This document shows positions 1-9,700 of a stretch of DNA of 64,000 nucleotides, in pieces; the stretch's first letter is position 1, and each line of letters opens with the position of its first letter. This DNA is from Rhodanobacter sp. DHG33 (GTDB lineage Bacteria > Pseudomonadota > Gammaproteobacteria > Xanthomonadales > Rhodanobacteraceae): contig NZ_JACYXM010000007.1 of assembly GCF_014843005.1 (NCBI RefSeq), positions 1,804 to 65,803 on the forward strand. The letters run 5' to 3'. A program made the position numbers and the translations under genes. Below the pieces are notes generated by a model, which saw only the letters and a program-made list of their open reading frames with translations, was not told the DNA's origin and made no database searches.

Positions 1-1
1 G

Positions 2-1486
2 TACAAGACCGGCGACCTGGCCCGCTACCTGCCCGATGGCAATCTCGTCTTCTTGGGCCGCAATGATCACCAGGTCAAGATTCGTGGCTTCCGCATCGAG
101 CCCGGCGAGATCGAAGCGCGCCTGATGGAACATCCGGCGGTGCGTGAGGCTGTCGTCCTCGCCCGCGAAGACGTCCCCGGTGACAAACGCCTCGTCGCCT
201 ATCTCACCGTCACTCCGGAAGACACGACCGCCTCCGGTGAGCTGCCTGCGACTTTGCGCGCCCACCTCGGTGCCTGCCTACCCGACTACATGGTCCCGGC
301 GGCCTTCGTGCCGTTGGACGCGTTGCCCCTGACACCCAACGGCAAACTCGACCGCAAGGCCTTGCCCGCACCGGGCGACACGGCCTACGCCCGTCGGGCC
401 TACGAGCCACCCCAGGGCGAGATCGAGCAGACCCTCGCCACCCTCTGGACGGAGCTGCTCGGCCTCCAGCAGGTCAGCCGCCACGACAACTTCTTCGAGG
501 TCGGTGGCCATTCCCTGATCGCCGTGCAACTTGTCAGCCAAGCCAAGAGCAATGGCCTCAAGCTCAGCGTAAACCAGATATTCCAAAGCCCTCAACTAAA
601 AAATCTAGCAAAAATAATTAAAGAGGGTCCTTCGCATCCCAATGAGATTGATGCGATCCCAATTCGAACAACTGGCACTCAATCACCACTCTTCTTCTTA
701 CCAGCGGGCACAGGCGACTATTCCTACGCCTTCGAATTGACACGAGATCTCAGCATAGATCTCCCCGTCTATGCGCTGCCATGGCAGTCCATACATGAAG
801 CGCCCCCACTTACCATGGAGGCCATGGCTGTCCGAATGGTGGCTATGATCCGAGTAATTCAACCACAAGGCCCATACCGACTAGCTGGCTACTCATCTGG
901 TGGAATACTGACATATGCCGTGGCCCAGCATTTGCTAAGCATTGATCAGGCAGTATCATTTATAGGCTTGATCGATGTCACCCTGCCTCCCGAGAAGCTC
1001 GCTCAATCGCCAACAACAGCCGAGAAAATGGTATTCATTCAGAATGAATCAATCGAGCATCTTGACGCCCTCCATAAGTCAACCGATGATTCGCCACTCA
1101 CGCAATTGACCGAAGAAACCCAACGACTGAATGCAGCTCTATCACCAAAATTTCACAACGCACAAGACGAAGCCATGTTTTGGGAACGAGCTGGTCATTT
1201 CAATTTGAACATAGTTCCATCCTATCAAGCACCCGCTCTACCTTTAATGATTCACCAATTTTATGCAATTGAAATTCCCCCATTACCGCCTGAAAGAAAC
1301 CCTCACGGAGAAGAGATCACCGTGCCAGCAGCACCACAATCACCCACGAAGGGATGGGGACGCGTACTACCAATATCCAGCATTCACCTAATCCCCATTC
1401 CTGGCAACCACTTCACGATTATGACGAAACCCGGCAACCGAGCTTTTTTAGGTCATCACCTCTTCAAAATACTTAAGACGTGTTGA
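2..1486 (+). CDS. Non-ribosomal peptide synthetase, C-terminal part (A-PCP-TE), 5' truncated by window edge
   Basis: Last module of a non-ribosomal peptide synthetase; the reading frame enters from outside the window. The fragment (494 residues) opens with adenylation motif A7 (YKTGDL). A8 follows ([15 protein letters not shown], about residues 24-38), then A10 ([10 protein letters not shown], about 113-122). Next is a peptidyl carrier domain with FFEVGGHSL, its phosphopantetheine Ser near residue 171, and a type I thioesterase with GYSSGG (nucleophile Ser near 298) and a C-terminal GNHF histidine. The thioesterase would release the product by hydrolysis or cyclisation, so this is the end of the assembly line. 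Substrate cannot be predicted because the specificity-code part of the A domain is outside. Base composition drops sharply inside the carrier domain (see findings). Confidence 0.95.
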   Translation, partial: YKTGDLARYLPDGNLVFLGRNDHQVKIRGFRIEPGEIEARLMEHPAVREAVVLAREDVPGDKRLVAYLTVTPEDTTASGELPATLRAHLGACLPDYMVPAAFVPLDALPLTPNGKLDRKALPAPGDTAYARRAYEPPQGEIEQTLATLWTELLGLQQVSRHDNFFEVGGHSLIAVQLVSQAKSNGLKLSVNQIFQSPQLKNLAKIIKEGPSHPNEIDAIPIRTTGTQSPLFFLPAGTGDYSYAFELTRDLSIDLPVYALPWQSIHEAPPLTMEAMAVRMVAMIRVIQPQGPYRLAGYSSGGILTYAVAQHLLSIDQAVSFIGLIDVTLPPEKLAQSPTTAEKMVFIQNESIEHLDALHKSTDDSPLTQLTEETQRLNAALSPKFHNAQDEAMFWERAGHFNLNIVPSYQAPALPLMIHQFYAIEIPPLPPERNPHGEEITVPAAPQSPTKGWGRVLPISSIHLIPIPGNHFTIMTKPGNRAFLGHHLFKILKTC

Positions 1487-2008
1487 GCCATGGATAACTT
1501 CGACGCGAAGATCAGTAGTAATCCGCGCGACCGATGGCGAATGACCAAGATCGAGACATATTTCTACTCGATTTCGTACATGCGTGGCCATGCATGATGG
1601 AGTAGCCAGATCTCCGTAGGCCCGCACGGCCCACTCGCGTCGGGGTCCCTGACGTACATCACATGCAGATTTCGCGGGCCCAACTCTGATCATCCCCGTC
1701 CTGCAGGCCCTCTAAATAAGCTGGCTTAGCGTTTCCAGCCGACTCATCCTCACACCAGCCTCCCTCAGAAGGTCACGGCGAACGGGGCTTCAGGGTCGCA
1801 CAGGCGGCCAAGAGCCCCCGCAGGGTGCAGCGTGGCCGAGCCTCGCAGAGACGAGCCCAGCCCCGTCCGTCCGACCCGTGAGCGGCAAAGCTTGTAATTC
1901 TAGGCCACAGCTTATTAGGTGCACGCCCAGATACAGCGCCGCCGTAACACGGCGAAACATCAAGAAATGCGGGCACATATTTGGGTACAGAGCAGCCCTC
2001 ACAAGCAC
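1487..2008. other. Non-coding stretch between NRPS gene and tRNA-Val
   Basis: About 520 bases with no convincing gene. Short open frames exist on the minus strand but have no ribosome-binding site, recognisable domain or codon bias. There is a short inverted repeat, CGCCGT/ACGGCG, near 1941-1955. The stretch lies between the 3' end of tRNA-Val and a secondary-metabolite gene, where an integrated element's boundary would be expected, but I could not identify an integrase or a repeated tRNA tail. Confidence 0.4.
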
Positions 2009-2043
2009 AAAAAAAGCCGACCCGCGAGGATCAGCCTTTTTCG
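2009..2043 (-). terminator. Intrinsic terminator downstream of tRNA-Val
   Basis: On the minus strand a 14-pair stem (with some G-U pairs) closes on a UCGC loop and ends in a run of U. It lies about 25 bases beyond the tRNA 3' end, so it probably ends the tRNA transcript. Confidence 0.7.
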
Positions 2044-2068
2044 TAATCGCCTGATTTCCAGACAAAGT

Positions 2069-2143
2069 TGGTGGGCGGTACAAGGATCGAACTTGTGACC
2101 CCTACCATGTCAAGGTAGTGCTCTACCGCTGAGCTAACCGCCC
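2069..2143 (-). tRNA. tRNA-Val (anticodon GAC), CCA encoded
   Basis: Read on the minus strand, the acceptor stem GGGCGGT pairs with ACCGCCC. The D arm is TTAGCTCAGCGGTAGAGC. The anticodon stem CTACC/GGTAG encloses TTGACAT, giving anticodon GAC. The T arm carries GTTCGATCC, and discriminator A is followed by encoded CCA. The total is 75 bases with no variable-arm anomaly. tRNA 3' ends are common integration targets, and this one faces the NRPS gene. Confidence 0.97.
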
Positions 2144-2207
2144 GATTCGCGTGGCAGCAAGCCTCGCGAGCCGCGCAGTATAGGCGACTCCCTGTCCCGC
2201 GACAAGC

Positions 2208-4223
2208 TCAGCGCAGCGCCTGCTCGCGCAACTGGTGGATCTGGTCGCGCAGCCGAGCCGCCGCTTCGAACTCCAGATTCTGGGCATGCTTGTACATCTG
2301 CGCTTCCAGTTTCTTGATGGCGGTGGCGGCTTTGGCGGGGTCCATCGCTTCGTAGCTAGCCGGCGATTCGGCCACAGCACGCGCTTTGGACTTGCCACCG
2401 CGACTGCGTGACGACTCGCTGCGCGCGCCTTCCATGATGTCGGCGATGCGCCGCTCCACCGTCCTGGGCGTGATGCCGTGCGCTTCGTTGTACGCGAGCT
2501 GCTTCTCACGGCGGCGCGCCGTCTCATCCATCGCCGCCTGCATCGAGCGGGTCACCTCGTCGGCGTAGAGAATGGCCTTGCCGCGAACGTTGCGGGCAGC
2601 GCGGCCGATGGTCTGGATCAACGAGCCGGTGGAACGCAGGAAGCCTTCCTTGTCGGCGTCGAGCACCGCCACCAGCGATACCTCCGGCATGTCCAGGCCT
2701 TCGCGCAGCAGGTTGATGCCCACCAGCACGTCGAACTCGCCCAGGCGCAGGTCGCGGATGATCTCGCTGCGCTCCACCGTCTCGATGTCCGAATGCAGGT
2801 AGCGCACCTTCACGCCATGCTCGGAGAGGTATTCGGTGAGATTCTCCGCCATGCGCTTGGTCAGCGTGGTGACCAGCACGCGGTCGCCCATCGCGATGCG
2901 CTTGTTGGCCTCGCCCAGCAGGTCGTCCACCTGCGTGCGCACGGGGCGCACCTCCACCTCGGGATCGACCAGGCCGGTGGGGCGCACCACCAGCTCGACG
3001 ATGGCCTCGCCGGACTTCTGCAGTTCGTACTCGCGCGGCGTGGCGGAGACGTAGATCGCACGCGGCACCCGCGCCTCCCACTCCTCGAAGCGCAGCGGGC
3101 GGTTGTCGAGCGCGGACGGCAGGCGGAAGCCGAATTCCACCAGGGTTTCCTTGCGCGAACGGTCGCCCTTGTACATCGCGCCGACCTGCGGCACGGTGAC
3201 GTGCGATTCGTCCACCACCAGCAGGCCGTCGGGGGGCAGGTAGTCGAACAGCGTGGGCGGCGGCTCGCCGGGCGCGCGCCGGGAAAGGTGGCGCGAGTAG
3301 TTCTCGATGCCCTGGCAGTAGCCCACCTCGGCCATCATCTCCACGTCGTAGCGGGTGCGCTGATCCAGCCGCTGCGCCTCGAGCAGCTTGTTGTCGCGGT
3401 ACAGCACCTCCAGCCGCTCTTTCAGCTCGTCCTTGATGGTGTCGATGGCGTTGAGCACGCTCTCGCGGGTGGAGGCGTAGTGCGTGCGCGGATACACCGT
3501 GTAGCGCGGCACCTTGCGCACGGTTTCGCCCGTGAGCGGGTCGAACAGGGAGAGGCCTTCCACTTCGCCGTCGAACAGCTCGATGCGCAGCGCCTCGGTT
3601 TCCGATTCAGCGGGAAACACGTCGATGATCTCGCCGCGCACGCGGTAGGTACCGCGGCGCAGTTCCATCTCGTTGCGGGTGTACTGCAGTTCGGTCAGCT
3701 GGCGGATCAGCTGGCGCTGCTCGATGCGCTCGCCCTTGGCCAGGATCAGGCGCAACGACAGGTAGTCCTCGGGATTGCCCAGGCCGTAGATCGCCGACAC
3801 CGTAGCCACGATGATTGCATCGCGCCTCGACAGCAGGGCCTTGGTCGCCGCCAGTCGCATCTGCTCGATGTGGTCGTTGATCGAGGCGTCCTTCTCGATG
3901 AAGGTGTCGGATGCCACCACGTAGGCTTCCGGCTGGTAGTAGTCGTAATAGCTGACGAAATACTCCACCGCGTTGTTCGGGAAAAACTCCTTGAACTCGC
4001 CGTACAACTGCGCCGCCAGCGTCTTGTTCGGCGCCATCACGATGGTGGGCCGCTGCACCTGCTGGATCACGTTGGCGATGGTGTAGGTCTTGCCCGAGCC
4101 GGTGACGCCGAGCAGGGTCTGCGCGGCCAGCCCGGCCTCGAAACCTTCGCTCAGACGGCGGATCGCCTCGGGCTGGTCGCCGGCGGGCTGGTAGGGCGCA
4201 ACGAGTTCGAAGCGGTCGGTCAT
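2208..4223 (-). CDS. uvrB: Excinuclease ABC subunit B (UvrB)
   Basis: DNA damage-verification helicase of nucleotide excision repair, loaded by UvrA and partner of UvrC. Visible features are the Walker A motif GVTGSGKT near the N terminus, the tyrosine-rich beta-hairpin [10 protein letters not shown] that clamps DNA, DESHVT (DEAD-like box), helicase motifs [13 protein letters not shown], and a C-terminal UVR motif ([20 protein letters not shown]) for UvrC contact. I chose the ATG giving MTDRFELV because it matches family N termini and yields 671 residues, the usual size. Upstream in-frame ATGs at 4235 and 4253 are possible, and no start has a strong Shine-Dalgarno. A perfect inverted repeat lies about 43 bases upstream. 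Confidence 0.97.
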   Translation of the reverse strand: MTDRFELVAPYQPAGDQPEAIRRLSEGFEAGLAAQTLLGVTGSGKTYTIANVIQQVQRPTIVMAPNKTLAAQLYGEFKEFFPNNAVEYFVSYYDYYQPEAYVVASDTFIEKDASINDHIEQMRLAATKALLSRRDAIIVATVSAIYGLGNPEDYLSLRLILAKGERIEQRQLIRQLTELQYTRNEMELRRGTYRVRGEIIDVFPAESETEALRIELFDGEVEGLSLFDPLTGETVRKVPRYTVYPRTHYASTRESVLNAIDTIKDELKERLEVLYRDNKLLEAQRLDQRTRYDVEMMAEVGYCQGIENYSRHLSRRAPGEPPPTLFDYLPPDGLLVVDESHVTVPQVGAMYKGDRSRKETLVEFGFRLPSALDNRPLRFEEWEARVPRAIYVSATPREYELQKSGEAIVELVVRPTGLVDPEVEVRPVRTQVDDLLGEANKRIAMGDRVLVTTLTKRMAENLTEYLSEHGVKVRYLHSDIETVERSEIIRDLRLGEFDVLVGINLLREGLDMPEVSLVAVLDADKEGFLRSTGSLIQTIGRAARNVRGKAILYADEVTRSMQAAMDETARRREKQLAYNEAHGITPRTVERRIADIMEGARSESSRSRGGKSKARAVAESPASYEAMDPAKAATAIKKLEAQMYKHAQNLEFEAAARLRDQIHQLREQALR

Positions 4224-4265
4224 GGCGGATGACATGCGGGCGGATACGTGCATCTTAAAGCGCTG

Positions 4266-4288
4266 CTGCTGACAGCCTCTGTCAGCAG
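4266..4288. promoter_or_regulatory. Perfect 10-bp inverted repeat between uvrB and pseudopilin gene
   Basis: Arms CTGCTGACAG and CTGTCAGCAG are separated by CCT. It lies in the divergent interval between uvrB and the pilin gene with no T-run, so an operator is more likely than a terminator. It is not a LexA box of the E. coli type (CTGT-N8-ACAG), because the half-sites are the other way round. Confidence 0.5.
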
Positions 4289-4375
4289 TACCCGATGCCG
4301 CTCGCCGCCGTCGGACGGCTGGCCGCATGGACGCGCCTTCCTAGCATGGCGATTCCGCCCATGCAGGAACGCACC

Positions 4376-4933
4376 ATGGCAACACGGCAGACTCGCGGAC
4401 GGCCCGCCAGGCCATATGGCAGCACGCTGATCGAACAGATCACGGTGGTGGCCATCCTCGGCGTACTTGCCGCCATCGCGATGCCTTCACTGGCCCGGCT
4501 GCATCGCCGCAGCCGGGTGCAGACCGCACAAATGGATTTCATCGCGGCCCTGCAGCATGCGCGGGGCATTGCCATTATCAGCGGCAAACCGACCCTGTTC
4601 TGCCCCAGCCGGGATGGTGCGCGCTGCAGTGGCGGAACACGCTGGGAATCCGGCTGGCTGATCGGGCACGACCAGGACCGCGACGGCCAGCCCGACAAGA
4701 CACCGCTGCGTACCCAAATCGGCTACACCGGCATGACCATTCTCGGCGACCGCGGCCGTCCATTCGTGCGCTTCCGCAACGACGGCACTGCCGGCGGCAC
4801 GACCAACACGTTGCGCTTCTGCGGCCGCGGCCAAGCGGATTCGGTGTTGACGGTGGTGGTCTCCAACGCCGGCCGTGTCCGCGGCGCGCCGGCTGGGGCA
4901 ATGGAAACCGCCAGCTGCGCCACCGCGCATTAA
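4376..4933 (+). CDS. Type IV pilus minor pseudopilin, FimT/GspH family
   Basis: Short pseudopilin of 185 residues. After a 15-residue basic leader the prepilin peptidase site is G15|STLIE with the conserved Glu at +5 of the mature protein. A hydrophobic helix (QITVVAILGVLAAIAMPSL) follows, then a globular domain with FRNDGTAGGTTNTLRFC typical of the GspH/FimT family. Such proteins prime type IV pilus or type II secretion assembly at the inner membrane. The start was chosen for AGGA eight bases upstream and leader length; an in-frame ATG at 4361 is the alternative. The gene stands alone and no other pilus genes are nearby. An odd point is Ser in place of the usual Phe after the cleavage Gly. 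Confidence 0.85.
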   Translation: MATRQTRGRPARPYGSTLIEQITVVAILGVLAAIAMPSLARLHRRSRVQTAQMDFIAALQHARGIAIISGKPTLFCPSRDGARCSGGTRWESGWLIGHDQDRDGQPDKTPLRTQIGYTGMTILGDRGRPFVRFRNDGTAGGTTNTLRFCGRGQADSVLTVVVSNAGRVRGAPAGAMETASCATAH

Positions 4934-4995
4934 TCGCCGTTTGCACGGCCTCTGCTTGACAGTCCGCGACCCGAACGACAAACTACGCAGCTCCC

Positions 4996-5072
4996 GCCCG
5001 AATAGCTCAGCCGGTTAGAGCACTTGACTGTTAATCAGGGGGTCGTTGGTTCGAGTCCAACTTCGGGCGCCA
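4996..5072 (+). tRNA. tRNA-Asn (anticodon GTT), CCA encoded
   Basis: Acceptor GCCCGAA pairs with TTCGGGC. The D arm contains AGCTCAGCCGGTTAGAGC, the anticodon loop CTGTTAA gives GTT, and the T arm GGTTCGAGTCC is intact. Discriminator G and encoded CCA follow. Length is 77 bases. Confidence 0.98.
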
Positions 5073-5080
5073 GACACATG

Positions 5081-5110
5081 AAAAAGGCCGGCAGCGATGC
5101 CGGCCTTTTT
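5081..5110. terminator. Bidirectional intrinsic terminator after tRNA-Asn and ppnN
   Basis: GGCCGGCA and TGCCGGCC arms enclose GCGA, flanked by five A on the left and five T on the right. It can serve the tRNA (+) and the convergent ppnN transcript (-). Confidence 0.9.
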
Positions 5111-5133
5111 GCATACGGCCCTCACCGGCTTCT

Positions 5134-6534
5134 TCAGCCGGTGATCACGCGATAGCACGGCACGTAGGCTGCGCCGCCAGGCAGCTTCATGCGGTGCTGC
5201 TCCACGAAGGCCTGCAGCAGCTTGTCCAGCGCCTGCATGATGTCGCGATCGCCGTCGATGTCGAACGGACCGTTCTTCTCGATGGCCTGCACGCCCTCCT
5301 CCTTCACGTTGCCGGCCACGATGCCGGAGAACGCGCGGCGCAGGTCCGCCGCCAGTTCGTGCAACGGCCGTCCGTGGCGGAGCTGCAGGCCGCGCATCGC
5401 CTCGTGGGTAGGACGGAACGGAGTCTGGAATTCCAGCGGAATGCGCAGCGCCCAGTTGAAGAAGAACGCGTCCTTGGTGTCGAGGCGGTGGGTGCGCACC
5501 TTGTCGATGCCCTTGGCCATCGCCTTCGCCACGGCAGCGGGATCGTCGACGATGATCTGGTAGTGCGCAGCCACCGCATCGCCCAGCGCGAGGCGAAGGA
5601 ATTTGTCGATCTGCTCGAAGTACTCGGCGGACTGCTTCGGTCCGGTGAGTATCAGCGGGAACGGCGTGCCCGCGTTGTCCGGGTGCAGCAGGATGCCGAG
5701 CAGGTAGAGGATCTCCTCCGCCGTGCCCACGCCGCCGGGGAACACGATGATGCCGTGGCCGATGCGCACGAACGCTTCGAGGCGCTTCTCGATGTCCGGC
5801 ATGATGACGAGATGGTTGACGATGGGGTTCGGCGACTCGGCCGCGATGATGCCCGGCTCGGTGATGCCGATGTAGCGGTTGTTGCGGCGGCGCTGCTTGG
5901 CGTGCGCGATGGTCGCGCCCTTCATCGGTCCCTTCATCGCACCGGGGCCGCAGCCCGTGCAGATGTCCAGGCCGCGCAGGCCCAACTGGTAGCCCACGAC
6001 CTTGGTGTAATCGTATTCCGCGGACGAAATCGAGTGGCCGCCCCAGCACACCACGAGGTTCGGGTCGATGTGCGGCTTCAGGATGCGCGCGTTGCGCAGG
6101 ATCTCGAATACCGCCTGGGTCAGCGCGTCGGAGGGATCGAGGTCGCTGCCGATCTGCTCCAGTTGGGTGGACACGTAGACGATGTCGCGCACCACCGCCA
6201 CCAGCAGCTCGTTGACGCCGCGGATGATCTGGCCGTCCACGAAAGCCTGCGCCGGCGCATTGGCCAGTTCGATCTTGATGCCGCGGTCCTGCTGCAGCAC
6301 CTGGATGTCGAAATCCGGGTACTGGTCGAGGATCGCCCGCGGATCGTCGCTGATCGTGCCCGAGGTCAGCACCGCCAGGGCGCAGCGGCGCAGTAGGCCG
6401 TGCAGGCCCGAATCGGTGGCGCCGCGCAGGCGCGCGACCTCGTGGCGGGAAAGGATGTCCAGCCCACCGGCGGGCGAAATGCGCGCACTCACGGTGGCAT
6501 TGCTGCCGGCAACGCCGGCACGTGCATCACTCAT
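5134..6534 (-). CDS. ppnN: Nucleotide 5'-monophosphate nucleosidase PpnN (LOG family)
   Basis: Cytosolic enzyme that splits purine and pyrimidine nucleoside monophosphates into base and ribose 5-phosphate; the E. coli homologue (YgdH) is activated by (p)ppGpp. Of 466 residues, the middle carries the LOG-family signatures: the GCGPGAMKGPMKGA segment near 195-208 and PGGVGTAEE at 266-274, the phosphoribosyl/nucleotide-binding loop. An N-terminal PpnN-specific extension is present, and the length fits PpnN (about 454) rather than the short cytokinin-type LOG proteins. The start ATG at 6534 has GGAG six bases upstream. Single-gene unit ending at the shared terminator. Confidence 0.9.
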   Translation of the reverse strand: MSDARAGVAGSNATVSARISPAGGLDILSRHEVARLRGATDSGLHGLLRRCALAVLTSGTISDDPRAILDQYPDFDIQVLQQDRGIKIELANAPAQAFVDGQIIRGVNELLVAVVRDIVYVSTQLEQIGSDLDPSDALTQAVFEILRNARILKPHIDPNLVVCWGGHSISSAEYDYTKVVGYQLGLRGLDICTGCGPGAMKGPMKGATIAHAKQRRRNNRYIGITEPGIIAAESPNPIVNHLVIMPDIEKRLEAFVRIGHGIIVFPGGVGTAEEILYLLGILLHPDNAGTPFPLILTGPKQSAEYFEQIDKFLRLALGDAVAAHYQIIVDDPAAVAKAMAKGIDKVRTHRLDTKDAFFFNWALRIPLEFQTPFRPTHEAMRGLQLRHGRPLHELAADLRRAFSGIVAGNVKEEGVQAIEKNGPFDIDGDRDIMQALDKLLQAFVEQHRMKLPGGAAYVPCYRVITG

Positions 6535-6730
6535 TGCTATCTCCATGCCACTGTCCCGCGGGCACACGCCTGCGTGGATGCGGCAGCCCCGAAGCTTCCT
6601 GCCTCGGCCGTGACACAGTCAAGACAAGGGGCTCGTGGAACCCGCGCCATCGCAAAAACGGCGGGATGGGCGCTTTGCGCGCCCGTTAAGACATCTGCAG
6701 GCTGGCGCGCATCGATGCACGCCACAAAGA

Positions 6731-6756
6731 AGCCGGCGCCCTCGCAGGCGCCGGCT
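6731..6756 (-). terminator. Hairpin terminator downstream of Oar-like receptor
   Basis: AGCCGGCGCC and GGCGCCGGCT arms (10 bp, perfect) enclose CTCGCA. On the minus strand this is followed by TCTTTGT. It begins about 27 bases after the receptor stop codon. Confidence 0.75.
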
Positions 6757-6783
6757 TACGGTGAGGCACTAACGCGCGCCGAT

Positions 6784-9700
6784 TCAGAACGTATAGCGGA
6801 CCGTCAGCATCGCCGACCAGCGCGACACCACGTTGGTCTTGGTGTACGTGCCGGCGTCGTACACCGTCAGCTGTTCCGGCTGGTAGTTGCCGTACTTGTC
6901 CGTGTAGAGCTTGTAGATGTACTTGCCGTCGGCACCCACGCCGGCGTAATCCGCCAGGTTGCGCGTCTGGTAGAAGCCCAGATCGTGCTCCTGGCCCCAA
7001 CGCTTGTTGACCAGGTTCAGCACGTTGTAGACGTCCAGCCGGACCTCGCCCTTGTTGCCCTTGAAGATGCCCGGGATTTCCTGGCGCACGCTCAGGTCCA
7101 GGTCATTGACCCACGCCGCGGTGGCGGCGTTGCGCTTGGCGATCTGGCCCTGGTGCTTGCTCAGGTACGAATCGCTCTGGATGTAGCTGTAGAACTGCTT
7201 GATCTGCGCGGCCGTGGCCGGCTGACCGTTCGGCTGCACCAGGGTCGCTTCGCCGTTGCGCGGGATGTAGACCAGATCGGTACCCTGGCCGAAACCGTCG
7301 CCGTTGGCGTCGTTGCCGAAGGTCCAGCTGTACGGCTGGCCCGTGTGGCCGTCGTAGAACGCGCTGATGCTGGTGACGTAATCGCCGAAGAAACGGTGCT
7401 GCCACGTGATCGACGCATTGACGCGCTGGCGCACCGCACGGTTGGAGCGCGACACCGTCTCGTCGTTCGGGTTCACCCAGGCGCTGTTGGACAGATTCGA
7501 GCTGGCCTGGCTGGAGGTGCCGGGGTTCACTTCGGTGGAATCGCCGAAGGTCACGCCCAGGCTGCCGAACCAGTTGTCGGAGAACGGCTTCTTCAACGAC
7601 AGGGTCAGCGCATCGGCATGGCCCTTGTGGGTGTTGGTGAGGTAGGTGGAGTTGTAGGTGAAGCTCTTGCTCGCATTGGCCCGCGCATCGGCGCTGGCGC
7701 CAGCCTCGCCCGGCGTCTTCCAGTACTGGTTGCGGCCGTCGGGCATGGTGCCCGTGGGCGAACCGAGGTTGAGCATCTGGTACCAGATGCCGTTGCGCAC
7801 CTTGACGTACTGGTACTCGGCCGAGAACACGGTGCCCCACCACGGCAGCTCGCGATCGAACGCCAGGCTGTACTTCCACACGGAAGGCAGCTTGAAGTTC
7901 CGGTCGATGGTATCCACGCCCATCTGGCTGCTCGCCGGCGGCGGCAGGTTCTGGCCGAACGGATTCGAGCTGAATACCGGCAGGCTGTTGCCCTGCCCCG
8001 GCTGGACGCCGTAATCGTTGTACACCTGGTACACCGTGGTAGTGATGCCGTTGTTCTGGAACGGATTGGTCATCCACACCGTCGGCGGATTGGACTGGAA
8101 CAGACCGAAACCGCCGCGCAGCTGCGTCATCAACTGGGTGTCGAAGGCGTAGTTGAACGACACGCGCGGCTCGACGATACGCAGGCCGTCGATGGTGTTG
8201 TTGTTCTGCAACGGCGTGACGTTGCTGCCCGACGGGTAGTTCACCACGACCTGGCCGTTCGCATCGATGCCGAAAGTCTTGGCCACAGCAGGGTTGTAGA
8301 CCGGGTGGTCGCCCGTGTTGGCCTGGTCGACGCGGATGCCGTACTGCAGCGACAGGTTGTTGTTCACCTGCCAGGTGTCCTGCAGGAACAGGCTGGTCTG
8401 GCGCAGCGTCCACTGCGCCGCCACGTCATTGAGCGTATAGCCCTGCGAAGGCTGGTAGATGTTGTACGAACCGTAGATGCCCTTCTCGAAATTGTCGATG
8501 CCGTAGAAGGTGTAGGCGCCGAATTCGGTACGGCCGAACAGGTTGTAGATCTTGTTCTGCTGGAAGTCGACGCCGCCCTTGAGCGTGTGGTCGCCCAGAT
8601 ACCAGGTAGCCGCCTCGAATAGGCTCCAGGTCTTGATGTTCAGCACGTTGTAGTGGCTGTACTGGTCCTCGCCAAGATCGACGTACGGCGTGGAGCCGGT
8701 CTGCTTGCCCGTCTTCGGGTTCGTGCTGACGCCCAGGTCCACGAACACCTGCGGCTGCTGCTCGGCGACGTTGCGCACCTGCGAGAACTGGCGGTAGCCG
8801 AGCTTGGTTTCGGTGGAGAAATCCTCGTTCCAGTCGTCGAAGAACTGCAGCACCGCATTCTTGGTGTCGCTGTTCTTGGTGTACCAGTAGCTGGTCAAGC
8901 CGATCGAGTTGCTGGAGTTGCCCTGCACGATGGGCTGGACTTCCTTGGTGCGCTGGTAGCTGAAGCTGGCGCGGTGGTTGTTGGTGATGTTCCAGTCCAG
9001 CTTGGCCAGGTAGCGCTCGTCGAGCAGGTCCACGTTGCCGCCGCTGAAATTGCCCGGCTTCAGGCCCAGCGCGTTGGCGGCATTGATGATGCGCTGCAGG
9101 TCGCCCGGCGACACCTTGTTGGAAGTGGACGGGCCATTGCCTAGGGTGGAATCGAGGCCGTTGGCCGAATCGGCGCCGAGGCCGATGGTCTTCTCCTTCT
9201 CGTAGTTGACGAAGAAGAACAGCTTGTCCTTGACGATCGGGCCGCCAAGGGTGGCGCCCGCGGTCCAGTCGCGCTTGTAGCCGGCGTAGTCGTATCCCGG
9301 CTGGTCCTTGTTCAGCCAGCCGGCCGTGCCGACCAGCTTGTCAGCATTGCGGTAGGCGTAATACACCGAACCGTGGAAATCGTTGGTGCCGCTCTTGGTC
9401 ACCGCGTTGATGTTGGCGCCCACGGTGTCGGAAGCCACGTCGAAGTTCGCCGTGGAGATGTTGTATTCCTCGATGGTGTCGGCCGAGATCGGCGAGCCGA
9501 TGTACGGCATGCCGTTGGAGTTCAGGCCGAACGGGTCGCCTACGCCGGCGCCATCCACGGTGATCGAGTTGTAGCGGTTGTTCATGCCCATCGTGGAGAT
9601 GGCGCCTTCGCCGCGGTCCGAGATGCTCACGCGCGGATCGAGGCGCGCGATGTCGGCGATCGAACGGCCCGGCGAGGGCGCCGCCTGCAGCTCGCGCTGC

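Noticed and set aside
1448-1693. 81-codon minus-strand frame after the NRPS gene
   Set aside because: It overlaps the 3' end of the NRPS gene and has no ribosome-binding site, domain or codon bias.
2478-4232. Long open frame on the plus strand opposite uvrB
   Set aside because: It is the antisense shadow of a GC-rich gene. Its product has His/Val/Leu/Arg-rich low-complexity composition, and uvrB on the other strand has unmistakable motifs.
4266-4288. LexA (SOS) box upstream of uvrB
   Set aside because: The half-sites CTGACAG/CTGTCAG run in the wrong order for CTGT-N8-ACAG, and it does not match the TTAG-type xanthomonad LexA motif I remember. It is reported only as an unassigned inverted repeat.
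6400-8622. 740-codon open frame antisense to the Oar-like receptor
   Set aside because: Composition is typical of antisense frames in GC-rich DNA, and no domain or start signal supports it.
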